NCBI RefSeq assembly: GCF_023898315.1
Contig: NC_064615.1
Span: 734,063,450-734,127,449, forward strand
Length of the DNA: 64,000 nt
Direction of reading: 5' to 3'
Source: Schistocerca nitens
Taxonomy: Eukaryota > Arthropoda > Insecta > Orthoptera > Acrididae
The notes beneath the pieces are model-generated. The model was not told the origin of the DNA. It did not search any database and was given only the letters and a program-made list of their open reading frames with translations. A program made the position numbers and the translations under genes. Positions 23,163 to 34,804 of the stretch are shown piece by piece. Within the stretch, counting starts at the first letter, position 1. The number at the start of each line of letters is the position of its first letter.

Positions 23163-23664
23163 AAAAAAAACTAGTGTGATCTTACTGAAACAAAAATAAT
23201 TTTTCAACTTTATACACACGTTTGAGTGCAAGTACACTGCTGAGGTACGATTTGTAAACGTGATATGAGGCATACTTAATACCGTCTCTTCTAGAATAAA
23301 GTATAAGAAATACGTACGAGGTAACTGACAGGAAACCGATAGCAGAGATATTGTACAATGCCGAAACAACCTTAATTCATTACAGGCGGCGTTCATCGAG
23401 ATGCTACGATACTTCAATCGGCGAAGAGAAGCAACTATATTACTCTTACGTCACTACGACTTACGAACTACGTTTCAGAATATTACCAAGATCACTTAGA
23501 AGTACACTACTTGACACTCAGTAACACCAGAAAGTTTTAATAATTGGTCGTATCTTCGGCGTGAGGGTACCAAGAATCTATGCTGACTTTAGAGCAATGT
23601 ATGCCCTGATTTTCTCTTATGTTTACAATATTTTTTCCAGTCCGAGTTGGAAAAGTTTTGTGAA
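23163..23664. other. Unassigned spacer between element copies
   Basis: About 500 bp with no similarity recognised to the flanking element copies. Confidence 0.4.
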
Positions 23665-24742
23665 CAGGGTGTGTACGTGGACAAGAAAAAAAAAATTCCC
23701 CGATTTCCCGGTTGAAAATACACTTTTTCCGTGTTAAATGACAGTATACTTTTCCTCGGCAGTGTAAAACTTATCAATCCTTAGAATGTTTATGGTTTTC
23801 TACACAGACGTAGATTTTGCCGGCACTTTAGAAAACAAAACCCAGTGGGAAAAAAACACGTTTTGGAAAGATCTTTGATGTGCAGCAACATGTACGCAGC
23901 ATTTCTTCGTTTTACGGAGGTATAAATTCGAATTCCACCAAACACTGCATGTTACTTTCCGAAGCATTTAAATCGAGACTGCGACGCTCTTTTGTAAGCG
24001 AGTCATAGCTCATGTCACGTGGTCTCGGCAGCTGATGACAGCACAGGACACGTAGTGTAGTCAACCAATAGCAAGATCACTCTTAAGTAGCGCGAACACA
24101 CAAAAAGAAAAGTTAATGGTTTAAATTAATATACATAGTTTTGCTAGAAGAAAAACGAAGCTTTCACAAATAATATTGGTCTCGAAGATTAATAAGCTGC
24201 AAGAGAAACTAAGTTTCCACATATAATGCTGATCATTTTGCGCGTGTTACAGTTTAAGATACATCACACAAAATTGCTAGTAAAATTTTTAATAACGACG
24301 TAAATGTCTGATCTTCTGGGCTCGAAATTCTTCTAGATGGTCGTCCTCAAAGAGTTGATTTTTAAATGAGAGTCAAACGTTCTGTGATTTAAGAAATTCA
24401 TCGTACATTCTCGCGCATAGTTCATATTGCGTAAAAGGATATTTACTTTGAAAGTAACACTTTTCAAATCACCATTCCAATATTTTCCCCTGACCTGTTA
24501 GAAATTGGTTCGTTTCAGCATTTCAGCAGTTGCCAGAGAGCACCAGATAACAGGCGTCACTGCGCCTGCGCAGCTACGATGGCGCAGGAAGCCCGCATGT
24601 TAGTACGTGTAAAATATTAAAAGATCTTGCATTATGTCATAAAAGAAACAAGACATCAAATGATACTTCAGGAGCATCGGAATTTCGTGAACTATACTAA
24701 AATGCATAATTTGCCTTAAAGTGCACAATCGTATGTCCAGAT

Positions 24743-24947
24743 GGCTGGCTCTGAGCACTATGGGACTTAACATCTATGGTCATCAGTCCCCTAGAACTTA
24801 GAACTACTTAAACCTAACTAACCTAAGGACATCACACAACACCCAGCCATCACGAGGCAGAGAAAAACCCTGACCCCGCCGGGAATCGAACCCGGGAACC
24901 CGGGCGTGGGAAGCGAGAACGCTACCACACGACCACGAGCTGCGGGC
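24743..24947 (-). repeat. tRNA-Gly-headed SINE sharing the main-family tail
   Basis: The head (minus strand, 24947 to about 24860) resembles tRNA-Gly: a GTGGTCGTGTGGTAGCG A-box region, an anticodon loop TTCCCAC (anticodon CCC) and the B box GGGTTCGATTCCC. The right half is the main-family body and tail (GTCCTTAGGTTAGTTAGG, GCTCAGAGCCA). 7-bp duplication TCCAGAT at 24736-24742 and 24948-24954. Confidence 0.88.
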
Positions 24948-25358
24948 TCCAGATTCGGATGTAAATTTCTTGAGTACCAGTACTGTATTATCTCATGTTT
25001 GGTTCTTTATTATGGCAGAATGCCATACGAGCTAGTAGATGGAAAACGTGCACTTGAAATTGAGAAAACAGTTGAAACTAGCCAACAGTGTGAAATTAAA
25101 CACTTCGTTTGAAACAAATTGACTGCCTCAACGGAAAATATTAATAAAAGCCAAATCTCTTTAACAAATCGACAAAAATAACTTCATTGTTCTGCCAGGT
25201 GATTAATGCTTGACTGTCAGAAAGGTGGAAATAAAACCTGAAACTAACAACATATTTTAGCCTTCCGTAATTATGCAAACGTATTTTAATTCATTTGGTA
25301 GCTCCCATCCACAGAAATCCGTTTTGTTTTCATTTAATGTGAGAGCAATAAACGGAGA

Positions 25359-25558
25359 TTCCAATGGTTCAAATGGCTCTCAGTACTACGGGACTTAACA
25401 TCTGAGGTCATCAGTCCCCTAGAACTTAGAACTACTTAAACCTAACTAACCTAAGGACATCACCCACATCCATTCCCGAGGCAGGATTCGAACCTGCGAC
25501 CGTAGCGGTCTCGCGGTTCCGGACTGAATCGCCTGGAACCGCTCGGCCACCAAGCCGG
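25359..25558 (-). repeat. tRNA-headed SINE, main family
   Basis: Complete copy with a perfect 13-bp duplication CAATAAACGGAGA (25346-25358 and 25559-25571). Inserted in element copy B. Confidence 0.93.
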
Positions 25559-26188
25559 CAATAAACGGAGAGGAAACGGCAAAATCACTATACGTAAGCA
25601 CAGGTCACGTGGAGACTACCCACCTCCCCACTACAACTCAGACTGCTCTGTGCGTCAGCCCTGGATCTACGATATTTCCGAACCGCAGCAATTTAGATAG
25701 TGGCGCCTCGCCACACATCTGTAGCCAGAAGTGGGAGAACGTACTACTCATAGGCGACTCAACTGCGCATGCGCAAGAGCCCGCCCGCAACTGCTCAAAT
25801 GAATCAAATGTAAACAGCTGTCATGTCACGCTCATCGTAGGCAATTTGTTGTTAGGGAGCACTGCATATTCTTCCTAAAATTTTGGTTGGAAGACGCTTG
25901 TATGAGAACTGTGTTTTGCTGTTGTATATGGCGCATTTCCTTTGCGACTTAAGTTTTATTTTCGTTTTTTTTCTCTCGTTCATGTTTTTTTGCTGCAGCA
26001 TTATTCTGCAGAAGCGGGATACAGTAATATCCTTCGTGAGAGTATTAGTTCTTACTAGTCAAAATCACAAAAATTTAACTGGTAACTAAAACAAGGAAAA
26101 GTTACCGGAATTCTAAAAAATTCCCGCGTTTCTCCCGGACGAAAAAATTCCCGAGTTTTTCCGGATCTCCCGGGTCGTATACACCTTG

Positions 26189-27055
26189 GTGAAGAATTAG
26201 AGTAAGAAATGACTTAAGTCACGTTCGATAAAAAAAACACGTGCCAGTGATACACTGATGCACACAAGTAAACATAATCAAACACAGACACAGACTCGGA
26301 AAGCAGTATAGCGTATAGCGGCCAAGCTTCATTATCAATCTGTTGTTCGTACTGCCTAACATTTTAATTTTTCTATTTATGTATGAATTTTAGTATAGTG
26401 ATTTATTTATTTATATGTTTTTTTTAATTTCTTTCTACTTGTTCTTGATGTGTACCATGCGTTGTTACGATCTTGGGTGACGTAAAGATGAAATTCTTCC
26501 CCCCCCGCAGAAACTCAAGGGCAGTAAATGAACAGATTTTGCCTCATCCGGAGACACTTTCTATAAGCACTTTTTGTGCTCTCATTTTTTGTAGTGTCAT
26601 TTCAATGTGTAATTGCGTCTATAGCACGATCCTAAGTTAGGGAAGTGCTGTTGTTCACCAAAACGTGTTCTCCCATGCCCTGTGAGATGTCAGATAGTAT
26701 CGCGATTGCGAACTGTGGTACTAGAGGCATGTATGTGCTGTGACCACGTTCACCTACCAACTTCTATAATGAAATATTTTGAGCAATATGTACCCTGAGA
26801 AAGTTTGAATGAGAATACAGGAGCAAATAACGAACGTGGGCATAAACTACTAAAAACCAGCCAGTGGTCTCATGAGCTATAATTTTTTTTGGGACAGAAA
26901 GAAAATCAACGGGACGGTGTATAGTTACCCAACGACAGTGAGTTACTCAGTGTCAGTGACATGTGAGATGTACGCATAGGAACCAGTGAGAATACTGTTA
27001 TACCACAAGCTTTCTCCTTCGAAATAAAGAAGACTTGGTAAATCGAGAAAGCCTG
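26189..27055. other. Unassigned AT-rich spacer
   Basis: No recognisable coding or repeat feature. Short poly-T and poly-C runs near 26420 and 26500. Confidence 0.35.
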
Positions 27056-27136
27056 TTACGGCACAAGTGTTTGTGCAAAGTATGCGACAGTGTGCCGTTG
27101 GCAAGCTAAACAATAAAGTGCAGTACTTACCTTCGT

Positions 27137-27373
27137 GCAGTGATCGTAGGAGGTGTCCTGTGGGCCTTTCTCACAGCCCAGGTGTACGACGAGTGGAAGC
27201 AGATGCAGTAAATTCGTAAACGCTACGAACGCTGCACAACACTTCACAGAAATGTATTGATCGACGCGCGCGACATCGCTATCCGGCGGTTTTTTCACGA
27301 CTACTGGACTCCAAACGGCGCGTAGCTTACCTCCAGACTCATTGTTGCGCTTGCGGTTGCCTAGCTGACACAT
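27137..27373 (-). other. Possible minus-strand exon with canonical donor
   Basis: The minus strand is open from 27373 to 27056. Within it the sequence AAG/GTAAGTACTG (exon end about 27137) is an ideal splice donor. The upstream stretch is unusually CpG-rich for this window and encodes a hydrophobic run (FVAFTNLLHLLPLVVHL) after a basic N-terminus. No family recognised. It may be the first exon of a minus-strand transcript, promoter-proximal sequence, or chance. Confidence 0.3.
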
Positions 27374-27559
27374 TATTGACTGACAGCGCGAAGCTGGAGG
27401 GAAATCTAAATAGGAAGCAAAAATCTACGTTCAAATGGACGCTCGCCGTAGTGCAAAGAGGCGTAGAGATTCGATTTACTGACCTACTAAATAAAGTCTT
27501 ACCACTATTGGTCATGGTTTACGACCCACATTACAAAACAAAATATAAAAAACGACACT

Positions 27560-27670
27560 GTGATGTAATATCCATGTATGTGATCTAAAAGACGATGTAA
27601 TGTAATATCCATGTATTTGATGTAAAAGATGATGCAACGTGATATCCAAGTATTTAATGTAAAGGACGAC
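27560..27670. repeat. Tandem repeat, 3 x 37 bp
   Basis: Three 37-bp units starting at 27560, 27597 and 27634, each with ATATCCA-GTAT and TAAA-GA-GA cores, plus a partial fourth. Confidence 0.85.
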
Positions 27671-28849
27671 GTAGTAATTTTTGTATCTAGTATGTAAGTA
27701 TTTTGTGTTCCCTAGTGTGTACGTTTTGTTTTCCTTACTAAGTACCAGTGCCAGCACCAGAACTATATAGACTAAGTGATGAAGAGAACTCCGTTAAAGA
27801 AATGAACAATGCCATTTAAGTACGTATGTAGAGGAGTCAAGAGCTACCAGTGTGTAAAGTGGTTGGGCTCATGGCCCGGAACTTGACATTTCTTCGGACA
27901 ATTCGCCCAAGGGGGCAATGTAAAGCAATTATATAATTTTTTTTTAATGAATATATAGACATTAGTTCAGCTACCAGAGATTAATGCTCAAAGGATTTGC
28001 TGAACAAAAGAAGCTTTTCGCTCTTCGTTTATTAGTTTTAGGATAAGTTACCCGCTGTTATCCTGTCTTAGTGTTGAGACGTGTTGTGCCATTTCTTACT
28101 GATAAAATTGGGCTAAATAATGAAAGTGATTTCGAAACAGAGCGACTTCGTCTTTTGTGATACCATGGGTCCCAGCTCCTAAAATTCTGGAAAGTTATTA
28201 CTATTATTTTAATTTTATGCAGAGAATTTAGATGGAGGCGACGATCTTCACGGCGACGCTGTTCAACTATAGAGGTACGTGAATGTATTCATCTTTTTCC
28301 TTCCGTGGCCGCTACCGTCAATCTCAATATATTTGCCGTGACATTCAGAACCTGTAGTCTTTCTTTTCACTTAATTTCGAAGGCCACAGTTTTACATTCT
28401 AACATGAATAAATACACTTAACTGTAGTTCTTTTTATCCAGGCCACGAGGGATGATTGCACTCAAAATCTACGTGCCTCTATCCCGTTCGTATGTTCGCA
28501 TACATTTGAGTGTATACAAGCGTAACTATATTTAAGACTCATTTCCTACACAGTATTAACGCTTATCTATCTATTTATTTATTTATTTTTTGACCACTCA
28601 TTCGCGAATGTACGTGCCCTCTTATTTGATGTAGTCAGTCGGCCGTATTCTTTAATAACATTATTTGTAATATTCAGTGGCTTAGTTTCCACAATTGATC
28701 TTTGCCCGTGTCGCAACAGCGCTTCACGCGAAATATTTATTACGCGACATTCACAATAACTTTTATTTTATAATTATTTCGGCGACCGACTGAATAAAGA
28801 TTTTTCTAACAATAGCAATAACAAAACGTAATAATATAAGAGGACGCGT
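27671..28849. other. Unassigned region, possible LTR-retrotransposon remnant
   Basis: At about 27905 the purine-rich AAGGGGGCAATGTA resembles the polypurine tract and TG start of a 3' LTR, and about 300 bp of LTR-like sequence could follow. A small AG...GT-bounded segment at 28223-28274 contains an ATG-initiated frame (MEATIFTATLFNYR). Neither has a second line of support. Confidence 0.25.
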
Positions 28850-28901
28850 TACAGAGGCCAGACAAACGTATGGTTCCTGAAGAGGAGCAACAGCAGCCTT
28901 T

Positions 28902-29109
28902 GGCCGGCCGTAAGTGGCCGAGCGGTTCTAGGCGCGTCAGTCTCGTACCGCGCGACTGCTACGGTCGCAGGTTCGAATCCTGCCTCGGGCATAGATGTGT
29001 GTGATGTCCTTAGGTTAGTTAGGTTTAAGTAGTTCTAAGTTCTAGGGAACTGATGACCCCAGATGTTAAGTCCCAAAGTGCTCAGAGGCATTTGAACCAT
29101 TTTTTGAAA
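28902..29109 (+). repeat. tRNA-headed SINE in LINE 5' part
   Basis: Flanked by AGCAGCCTTT / AGCAGCCCTTT (28892-28901, 29110-29120), an imperfect target duplication with LINE sequence on both sides. Confidence 0.88.
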
Positions 29110-31833
29110 AGCAGCCCTTTCAGTACTTGCAGGGCCAGCAATCTGGGTGATCGACTAATCTGGCCTTGTAACATCAACCAAATCGGCATTGCTGTTCTGG
29201 TACTTCGGATACTTGAAAGCAAGGGGGAACTAAAGACGTATGTTTCCTCGATGGCATGCAGCTCTACTGTACAGTTAAATGATGAGGCATCCTCTTGGGC
29301 AAAATATTCCGGAGGTAAAATAAACCCCAATTCCCATCTATGGGCGTTCTACGTATTGGAGAGTAGAATGTCAGATCCCTTAATAGGGCAGCTAGGTTAG
29401 GAAACCTAAAAGTAAAATGGACAGGATGCAGTTATATATAGTAGAATTAGTGAAGTTTGGTGGCCGCAGGACTAGGACTTCTGGTAGGTGAATTCAGGAC
29501 TACAAATAAAAAAATCAAATAGAGGTAATACAGGTGTTGGTTTAATAATGAATATGGAAATAGCAATGCGGGTAAGCTACTATGAACAGCATAGTGAACG
29601 CATTATCACAACCAAAATGGACATGAAGCCCGCACCTACCACAGTAGTACATGTTTATGTGCCAACTAGTTCTGCAGACGTTGAAGATATTGAAGAAATG
29701 TATGATGATATAAAAGAAATTATTCAGAGAGTTAAGGGAGACAAAAATTAAATTGTGTTGGGGGACAGGAAACACATAATGGGAAAAGGAAGAGAAGGGA
29801 AAATTTTAGGTGAATATGGACAGGCGGAAAGGAATAAAAGAGGAAGCTGCCTAATGATTTTTGCACAGAGAATAAGTTGATCATCGCTAACACGTGATTT
29901 AAAAACTATGAAAGAAAGTTGCATCCGTGAAAGAGATCTGAAGACACCGGAAGTTTTCAGATTTATTGTATAATAGCAAGACACAGATTTCAGTACCAGA
30001 TTTTAAACAGTAACACATTTCCAGGGGCGATATGTTCCCTGACCAAAATTTACTGTTTGTGAACTTTAGATTAAAACTGAAGAAACTACAAACAGGTAAG
30101 AAATTAAGGGGATGGGACCTGAATAAGTTGAAGATACCAGAGCTTGTTGAGAGCTTCAGAGGAAGCAGTGGGCAGCGACTGACTAGAGCAAGGGAAGGAA
30201 TACATTATAAGACGAATGATGGCTTTAAGAGATGAAATAGTAAAGGCAGCAGAGGATCAATAGGCAAAAAGACTCAGCCAAGTAGAAATCCTTACACAGC
30301 ACAGAAGATACTGAATTAAAGTAATGAAAGTAAAAAAAATGAAAATGCATCAAATGAAACAATCGAAAAGGATTACAAACGTCTAAAAAATGATGGTGAC
30401 AGGAAGTGCAAAATGGCTACGCAGGAATTGCTAGAGGACGAATGTAGATACTGCCTACAGAAAAATTAAAGAGATCTTTAGAAAAAACAAAAACAACTGT
30501 ATGAATATAGAGGGCTCAGAAGGAAAACCAGTCCTAAACAAAGATGGGAAAGCTGAAAGGTGGAAGGAGTATATAGAGGGTATATACAAGGGAGATTAAA
30601 TTCCAGACAATATCACAGAAATGGAAGAGGACATAGACGAGGAAAAGATGGAAAGTGCGATACCGATAGAATAATTAGTAAGAGCACTGAAAGATCTGAG
30701 TCGAGACGAGGCCCCGGAAGTCGGTGACATTCCGTCAGGACAACTGCTAGCCTTCAGAGCGCCAGCCACGGCAGAACTATTCCATATGGTGTACAACATA
30801 TATGAGACAGGCGAAATAGCCTCAGACCTCAAGAAGAATGGAGTAATTCCAATTCCAAATAAAACAGGTGCCGACAGCTGCGGACATTATCGAACTATCT
30901 GTTTATAAGTCATGGTCGCAAAATATTAACACGAAATTTTTCACAGAAGAATGGAAAAACTAGTAGCAGCCTTCCTCGGGGAAGAGCAGCTTGGATACTG
31001 GAGTAGCGTGGGCACTTACGAGGCAACACTGACGCAACGACTTATCATAGAAGACAGTAAAGGAAAGGCAGACCTCCGTTTATAGCACTTGTACACTTAG
31101 AGAAAGCTTTTGACAATACTGACTTTGACTACTCTCACTGAAATTCCTAAGGTAGCAGGGGTAAAGCAGAGAGAGCAAAAGACTGTTTACAACTTGTACT
31201 GACGGCAGTTACAAGAATTGAAGGGCATAAAAGAGAAGCAGTGATTGAGAAGGGAGTGAGACATGGTTATAGACCCGCTGATGTTATTCAGTCTGTACAT
31301 TGAGAAAGCGGTAAGGAAAACCAAATAAAAATTTGGAGAAGGAATTAATGTTCAGGGAGCAAAACTAAAAATGTCTGAAGTTTGTCAATAACAGTGTAAT
31401 TTTGTCAGAGTGAGCAAAGGACTTGAAAGAGCAATTGAACGAAATAGGCAGTGTCTTTGAAGGTGGGTATAAGGTGAACATCAACAAAAAGAAAACAAGG
31501 ACAATGGAAAGTGGTGGAAGAGTGCTGAGGGAATTAGATTAGGAAACGAGACGCTTCAAGCAGTAAATTAATTTTGATATTAGAGGCAGTAAAACAACAG
31601 ATGACTGAAGCAAAGAGGTTGTGAAATGTGGTCTGGCAATGGCAAGAAAAGTGTTTCTGAAGAAATTTGTTAACATGGAATATAGGTTCAAGTGTTAGGA
31701 AGCCTTTGCTGAAAGTGCTTGTGTGGAATGTAGCCGTGTATGGAAGTGAAACATGTACGATAAACATTTTAGACAAGAAGAGAATAAAAGTTTTTTAAAT
31801 GTCGTGCTACAGAAGAATGCTATAGATTAGATG

Positions 31834-32035
31834 TGAGCCGGCCGAAGTGGCCGTGCGGTTAAAGGCGCTGCAGTCTGGAACCGCAAGACCGCTACGGTCG
31901 CAGGTTCGAATCCTGCCTCGGGCATGGATGTTTGTGATGTCCTTAGGTTAGTTAGGTTTAACTAGTTCTAAGTTCTAGGGGACTAATGACCTCAGCAGTT
32001 GAGTCCCATAGTGCTCAGAGCCATTTGAACCATTT
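31834..32035 (+). repeat. tRNA-headed SINE in LINE 3' part
   Basis: Perfect 9-bp duplication GATTAGATG at 31825-31833 and 32036-32044. Removing the SINE and one copy restores the continuous LINE 3' region. Confidence 0.93.
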
Positions 32036-32338
32036 GATTAGATGAGTAGATCAGGTAACTAATGAGGAGGTACTGAATAGTATTGGAGAGAAAGCGATTT
32101 TGTGGCACAACCTGACTAGAAGGATCAATTTATATGACTCATTCTGAGACATAAAGGGATCACCAATTTAGTACTGAAGGACTGAAGACCACAACAGCAT
32201 GATGGAGGTAGTAATATGTTGTCTGTATCTTGCTGGAAAATGCACCCTCGAAATTTCGTAGCTAACCTGTCAGTGATGTACAACGCTTTACTTGTAGTGC
32301 CTGCCACTGAAATTTATTGAGCATTTCTGTAACGCTCT

Positions 32339-32537
32339 GCCGGCCGGAGTGGCCGATCGGTTCTAGGCGCTACAGTCTGGAACCACGCGATCGCTACGGT
32401 CGCAGGTTCGAATCCTGTCTCGGGCATGGACGTGTGTGGCGTCCTTAGGTTAGTTAGGTTTAAGTAGTTCTAAGTTCTAGCGGACTAATAACATCAGAAG
32501 ATAAGTCCCATAGTGCTCAGAGCCATTTGAACCATTT
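32339..32537 (+). repeat. tRNA-headed SINE in minus-strand LINE
   Basis: 11-bp duplication TGTAACGCTCT / TGTAACGATCT at 32328-32338 and 32538-32548, with one mismatch. Confidence 0.92.
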
Positions 32538-33388
32538 TGTAACGATCTCGCGCCGACTAACGATCCCGTAGAGGAACGCGCCTCTCTTCGTTGGATCTTC
32601 CCTACCTCTTGTATCAGACGCACCTGGTAGGAATCCTAGATTGATGAATAGTACTCGAGAATCGGTCGAACAAGGCCTCCTATGCCACTTCCTTCGTGGA
32701 TGTGTTACATTTCCTTAAGCTTCTTCAAGCCTGGCATCTGTTTTTCGTACTACTTGTTTTATGTGGTTATTCTACATTAGGACGCTATGGAAAATTAGTC
32801 CTTTTTACGATGGATACTGTTTCCAGTGGTATGTCGTCAATAGTGTATTCGTACAATAGTGGATTTCTTTCCCTATGTATGGCCCCAGTGTTTAACGTTT
32901 AATTACGTTCAGTGTCAACTGTCAAAACCTGCGCCATTCGTTAATCCTGTGCGGGTCGTTCTACAAATCGGTACTGTCTTCTGGGGTAGCTACTTTCTTA
33001 TAGACAACCGTACCATCTGCGAACAGTCTTCAAGGAGCTTACGAGCTTTTTACTAGACCATTTACATACATCGTAAACAGTAACGGTTCTACGACACCCC
33101 CTTGGGGAGTCCGGTAATTACCTTTACACGTGCCGATTTTGTTCCGTTAGGAGGCGCCTGTTGAGTTCTGTCTGTAAGGAAGTCTTGAATCCAGTTGCAA
33201 ATCTGGTCCGTAGCTCACTAAGCTCCTTATTTTTTCAGTAAACGGACGCGCGACATGTTGTCAAACGCCTTCCTGACGTCAAGAACCACGACGTCAACCT
33301 GAGCCCCGTTGTCTACGGCGCTGTGGATCTCGTGGAGAAACAGAAAGATCTGAGTTACGCGGGGTACGAAGTGTAGACAACCTCCTAG

Positions 33389-34459
33389 ATGGTGTACCCC
33401 GGGCAACGCTGTAACATGGCACAGCGGCGAAAAGTCTACACATCCACGGCGGCCGGACGCGACAATGCCTCCCAGCCCACACAGAGGGAAATAGAGCAGA
33501 GTCTTAGCATGAAGAAGCTGAACGTATGCCAGTTCTACATAGAAGGTTACACGAGGACCAAGGGAGAAATCCTCGAAAAGATCTTAACGAGAGAACGAGT
33601 AAGTGTCGTACTCCTACAAGAGACCCACCTCACAGATGAATCCATCAATCGACTCAAAATACCAGGATTTACAGCTGTGAGCTACACTGGACACGACAAA
33701 CATGGCATAGCCACCCTAGTGAAGAACGAACTCCTAAGGAATTTGGACACCAAAGTGGTACCAGCAGAGCATGCGATAGGCATAAAACTGGGAGAGATGA
33801 CACTGTATAATGTCTACAAACCTCCATCACAGAAATGGCCCACAGGTATCCTACCCGAGGCTAACCACCCAGCAGTTTACGCTGGCGATTTTAACTCTCA
33901 GCACACCAGATGGGGATACCCGAGATCCACAGCTGAAGGGACTGGACTAAGTGACTGGGCAGACAACCGGGACCTACACCTCCTTTCCGACCCCAAGGAC
34001 ACAGCGACCTTCAAATCAAAGGCGTGGGGCACAACGTCAACACCTGACCTGACCTTTGTCACTCGTGGAGCAACAGGTACACCCGTGCGAGCTATAAGAA
34101 GGGTCCTCGAGGCGTTCCCCCGAAGCCAGCACAATCCAGTAATAGTGGAGATCGGACTATCAATCCCAATCATAAAAAGCCCCCAAATCCCCCGATGGAA
34201 CCTGAGGAAAGCTGACTGGAATAAATACCGATCCTATGTTGAGAAAACGATAAGTCGGATACCACCAAAACCTGAGAACTACAAAAGATTCGTAAACATA
34301 GTACAAAAAGCGGCCCTAAGTGCAATTCCACGAGGATCGAGAAAGGAATACACCCCCTGCTGGACGAAAGAGTGTGAAACACTACTGGAGGAATATGAGA
34401 AGACTGAGGCCGAGGAGACTGCAGACCAACTGATCAACGCCATGAATGAGGAACGTTAG
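33389..34459 (+). CDS. LINE AP endonuclease frame (first part of pol)
   Basis: 356 codons. An apurinic-type endonuclease of the exonuclease-phosphatase fold, which nicks target DNA to prime reverse transcription. Visible blocks: LLQETHL (residues 75-81, catalytic Glu), YNVYKPPSQ (140-148), YAGDFNSQHTRWG (164-176, catalytic Asp-Asn) and RSQHNPVIVEI (245-255). In the last, the usual S-D-H reads S-Q-H, which may impair catalysis or be a family variant. Met41 (MKKLNVCQFY) is the likelier true start, since earlier residues are low-complexity and Arg-rich. A one-base indel near 34456 shifts the frame into the next segment. Confidence 0.82.
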   Translation: MVYPGQRCNMAQRRKVYTSTAAGRDNASQPTQREIEQSLSMKKLNVCQFYIEGYTRTKGEILEKILTRERVSVVLLQETHLTDESINRLKIPGFTAVSYTGHDKHGIATLVKNELLRNLDTKVVPAEHAIGIKLGEMTLYNVYKPPSQKWPTGILPEANHPAVYAGDFNSQHTRWGYPRSTAEGTGLSDWADNRDLHLLSDPKDTATFKSKAWGTTSTPDLTFVTRGATGTPVRAIRRVLEAFPRSQHNPVIVEIGLSIPIIKSPQIPRWNLRKADWNKYRSYVEKTISRIPPKPENYKRFVNIVQKAALSAIPRGSRKEYTPCWTKECETLLEEYEKTEAEETADQLINAMNEER

Positions 34460-34799
34460 GAGTAGATGGAAGGAGGCGATGGAGAATCTAGATTTTACCC
34501 ACTCCAGCAGGAAGAGCTGGGGCCTGCTGAGGAAATTAGGCGGTGCCACAGCGCCTAACAGGCCGACTCTTGGAACCAGCGCATCTGAGATTGCAGCTGT
34601 CATGAAACAGACCTCCAAAATCCAGCTAAAAACAGCCGAAAAGAGAGAAATTTCCCAAGAGCTAAGCAGTTTATTGCTTAATAACCCAACCAACATGGGC
34701 ATTGTAAAAGAAGTGGAGACAGAAGAGATATCCCAGGCCTTGAAGCTAATGAAGACAGGAAAAGCTGCCGGACTGACAACATCCTACCAGAATTCTTAA
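34446..34799 (+). pseudogene. LINE linker segment in shifted frame
   Basis: 117 codons linking endonuclease and RT in the +1 frame (SRWKEAMENLDF, SWGLLRKLGG, then the RT start block GKAAGL). A second, compensating one-base deletion near 34770 returns the frame to that of the endonuclease. Two small lesions thus inactivate an otherwise continuous polyprotein. Confidence 0.8.
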
Positions 34800-34804
34800 A
34801 GGAA

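Larger units (their letters stand above)
23665..26188. mobile_element. CCCGG-ended non-coding element, copy B
   Basis: Same orientation as copy A. Left end CAGGGTGTGTACGTGG and right end complement CAAGGTGTATACGACC form a short imperfect terminal inverted repeat, followed inwards by CCCGG-rich subterminal repeats. It contains two SINE insertions (24743-24947 and 25359-25558) and about 0.6 kb of interior not seen in copy A. No protein-coding frame recognised, so it is probably mobilised by an unseen autonomous partner. Confidence 0.7.
28850..32199 (+). mobile_element. RTE-like LINE, near full length, heavily decayed
   Basis: Plus-strand copy of the family at 2728-3960. The 5' part spans the SINE at 28902. 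Endonuclease remnants include VVHVYVPTSSADVEDIEEMY (near 29650) and IVLGD. RT remnants include LEKAF (31100), a decayed FADD box (VNNSVILSE, near 31385), GYKVNINKKKT (31470) and LAMARKVFLKK (31635). The 3' end is GAAGACCACAACAGC at about 32185-32199. Dozens of stops and indels; no long frame survives. Two SINEs have inserted into it. Confidence 0.8.

Noticed and set aside
29082-29330. Minus-strand ORF over LINE 5' region
   Set aside because: Antisense to the RTE-like LINE and SINE junction.
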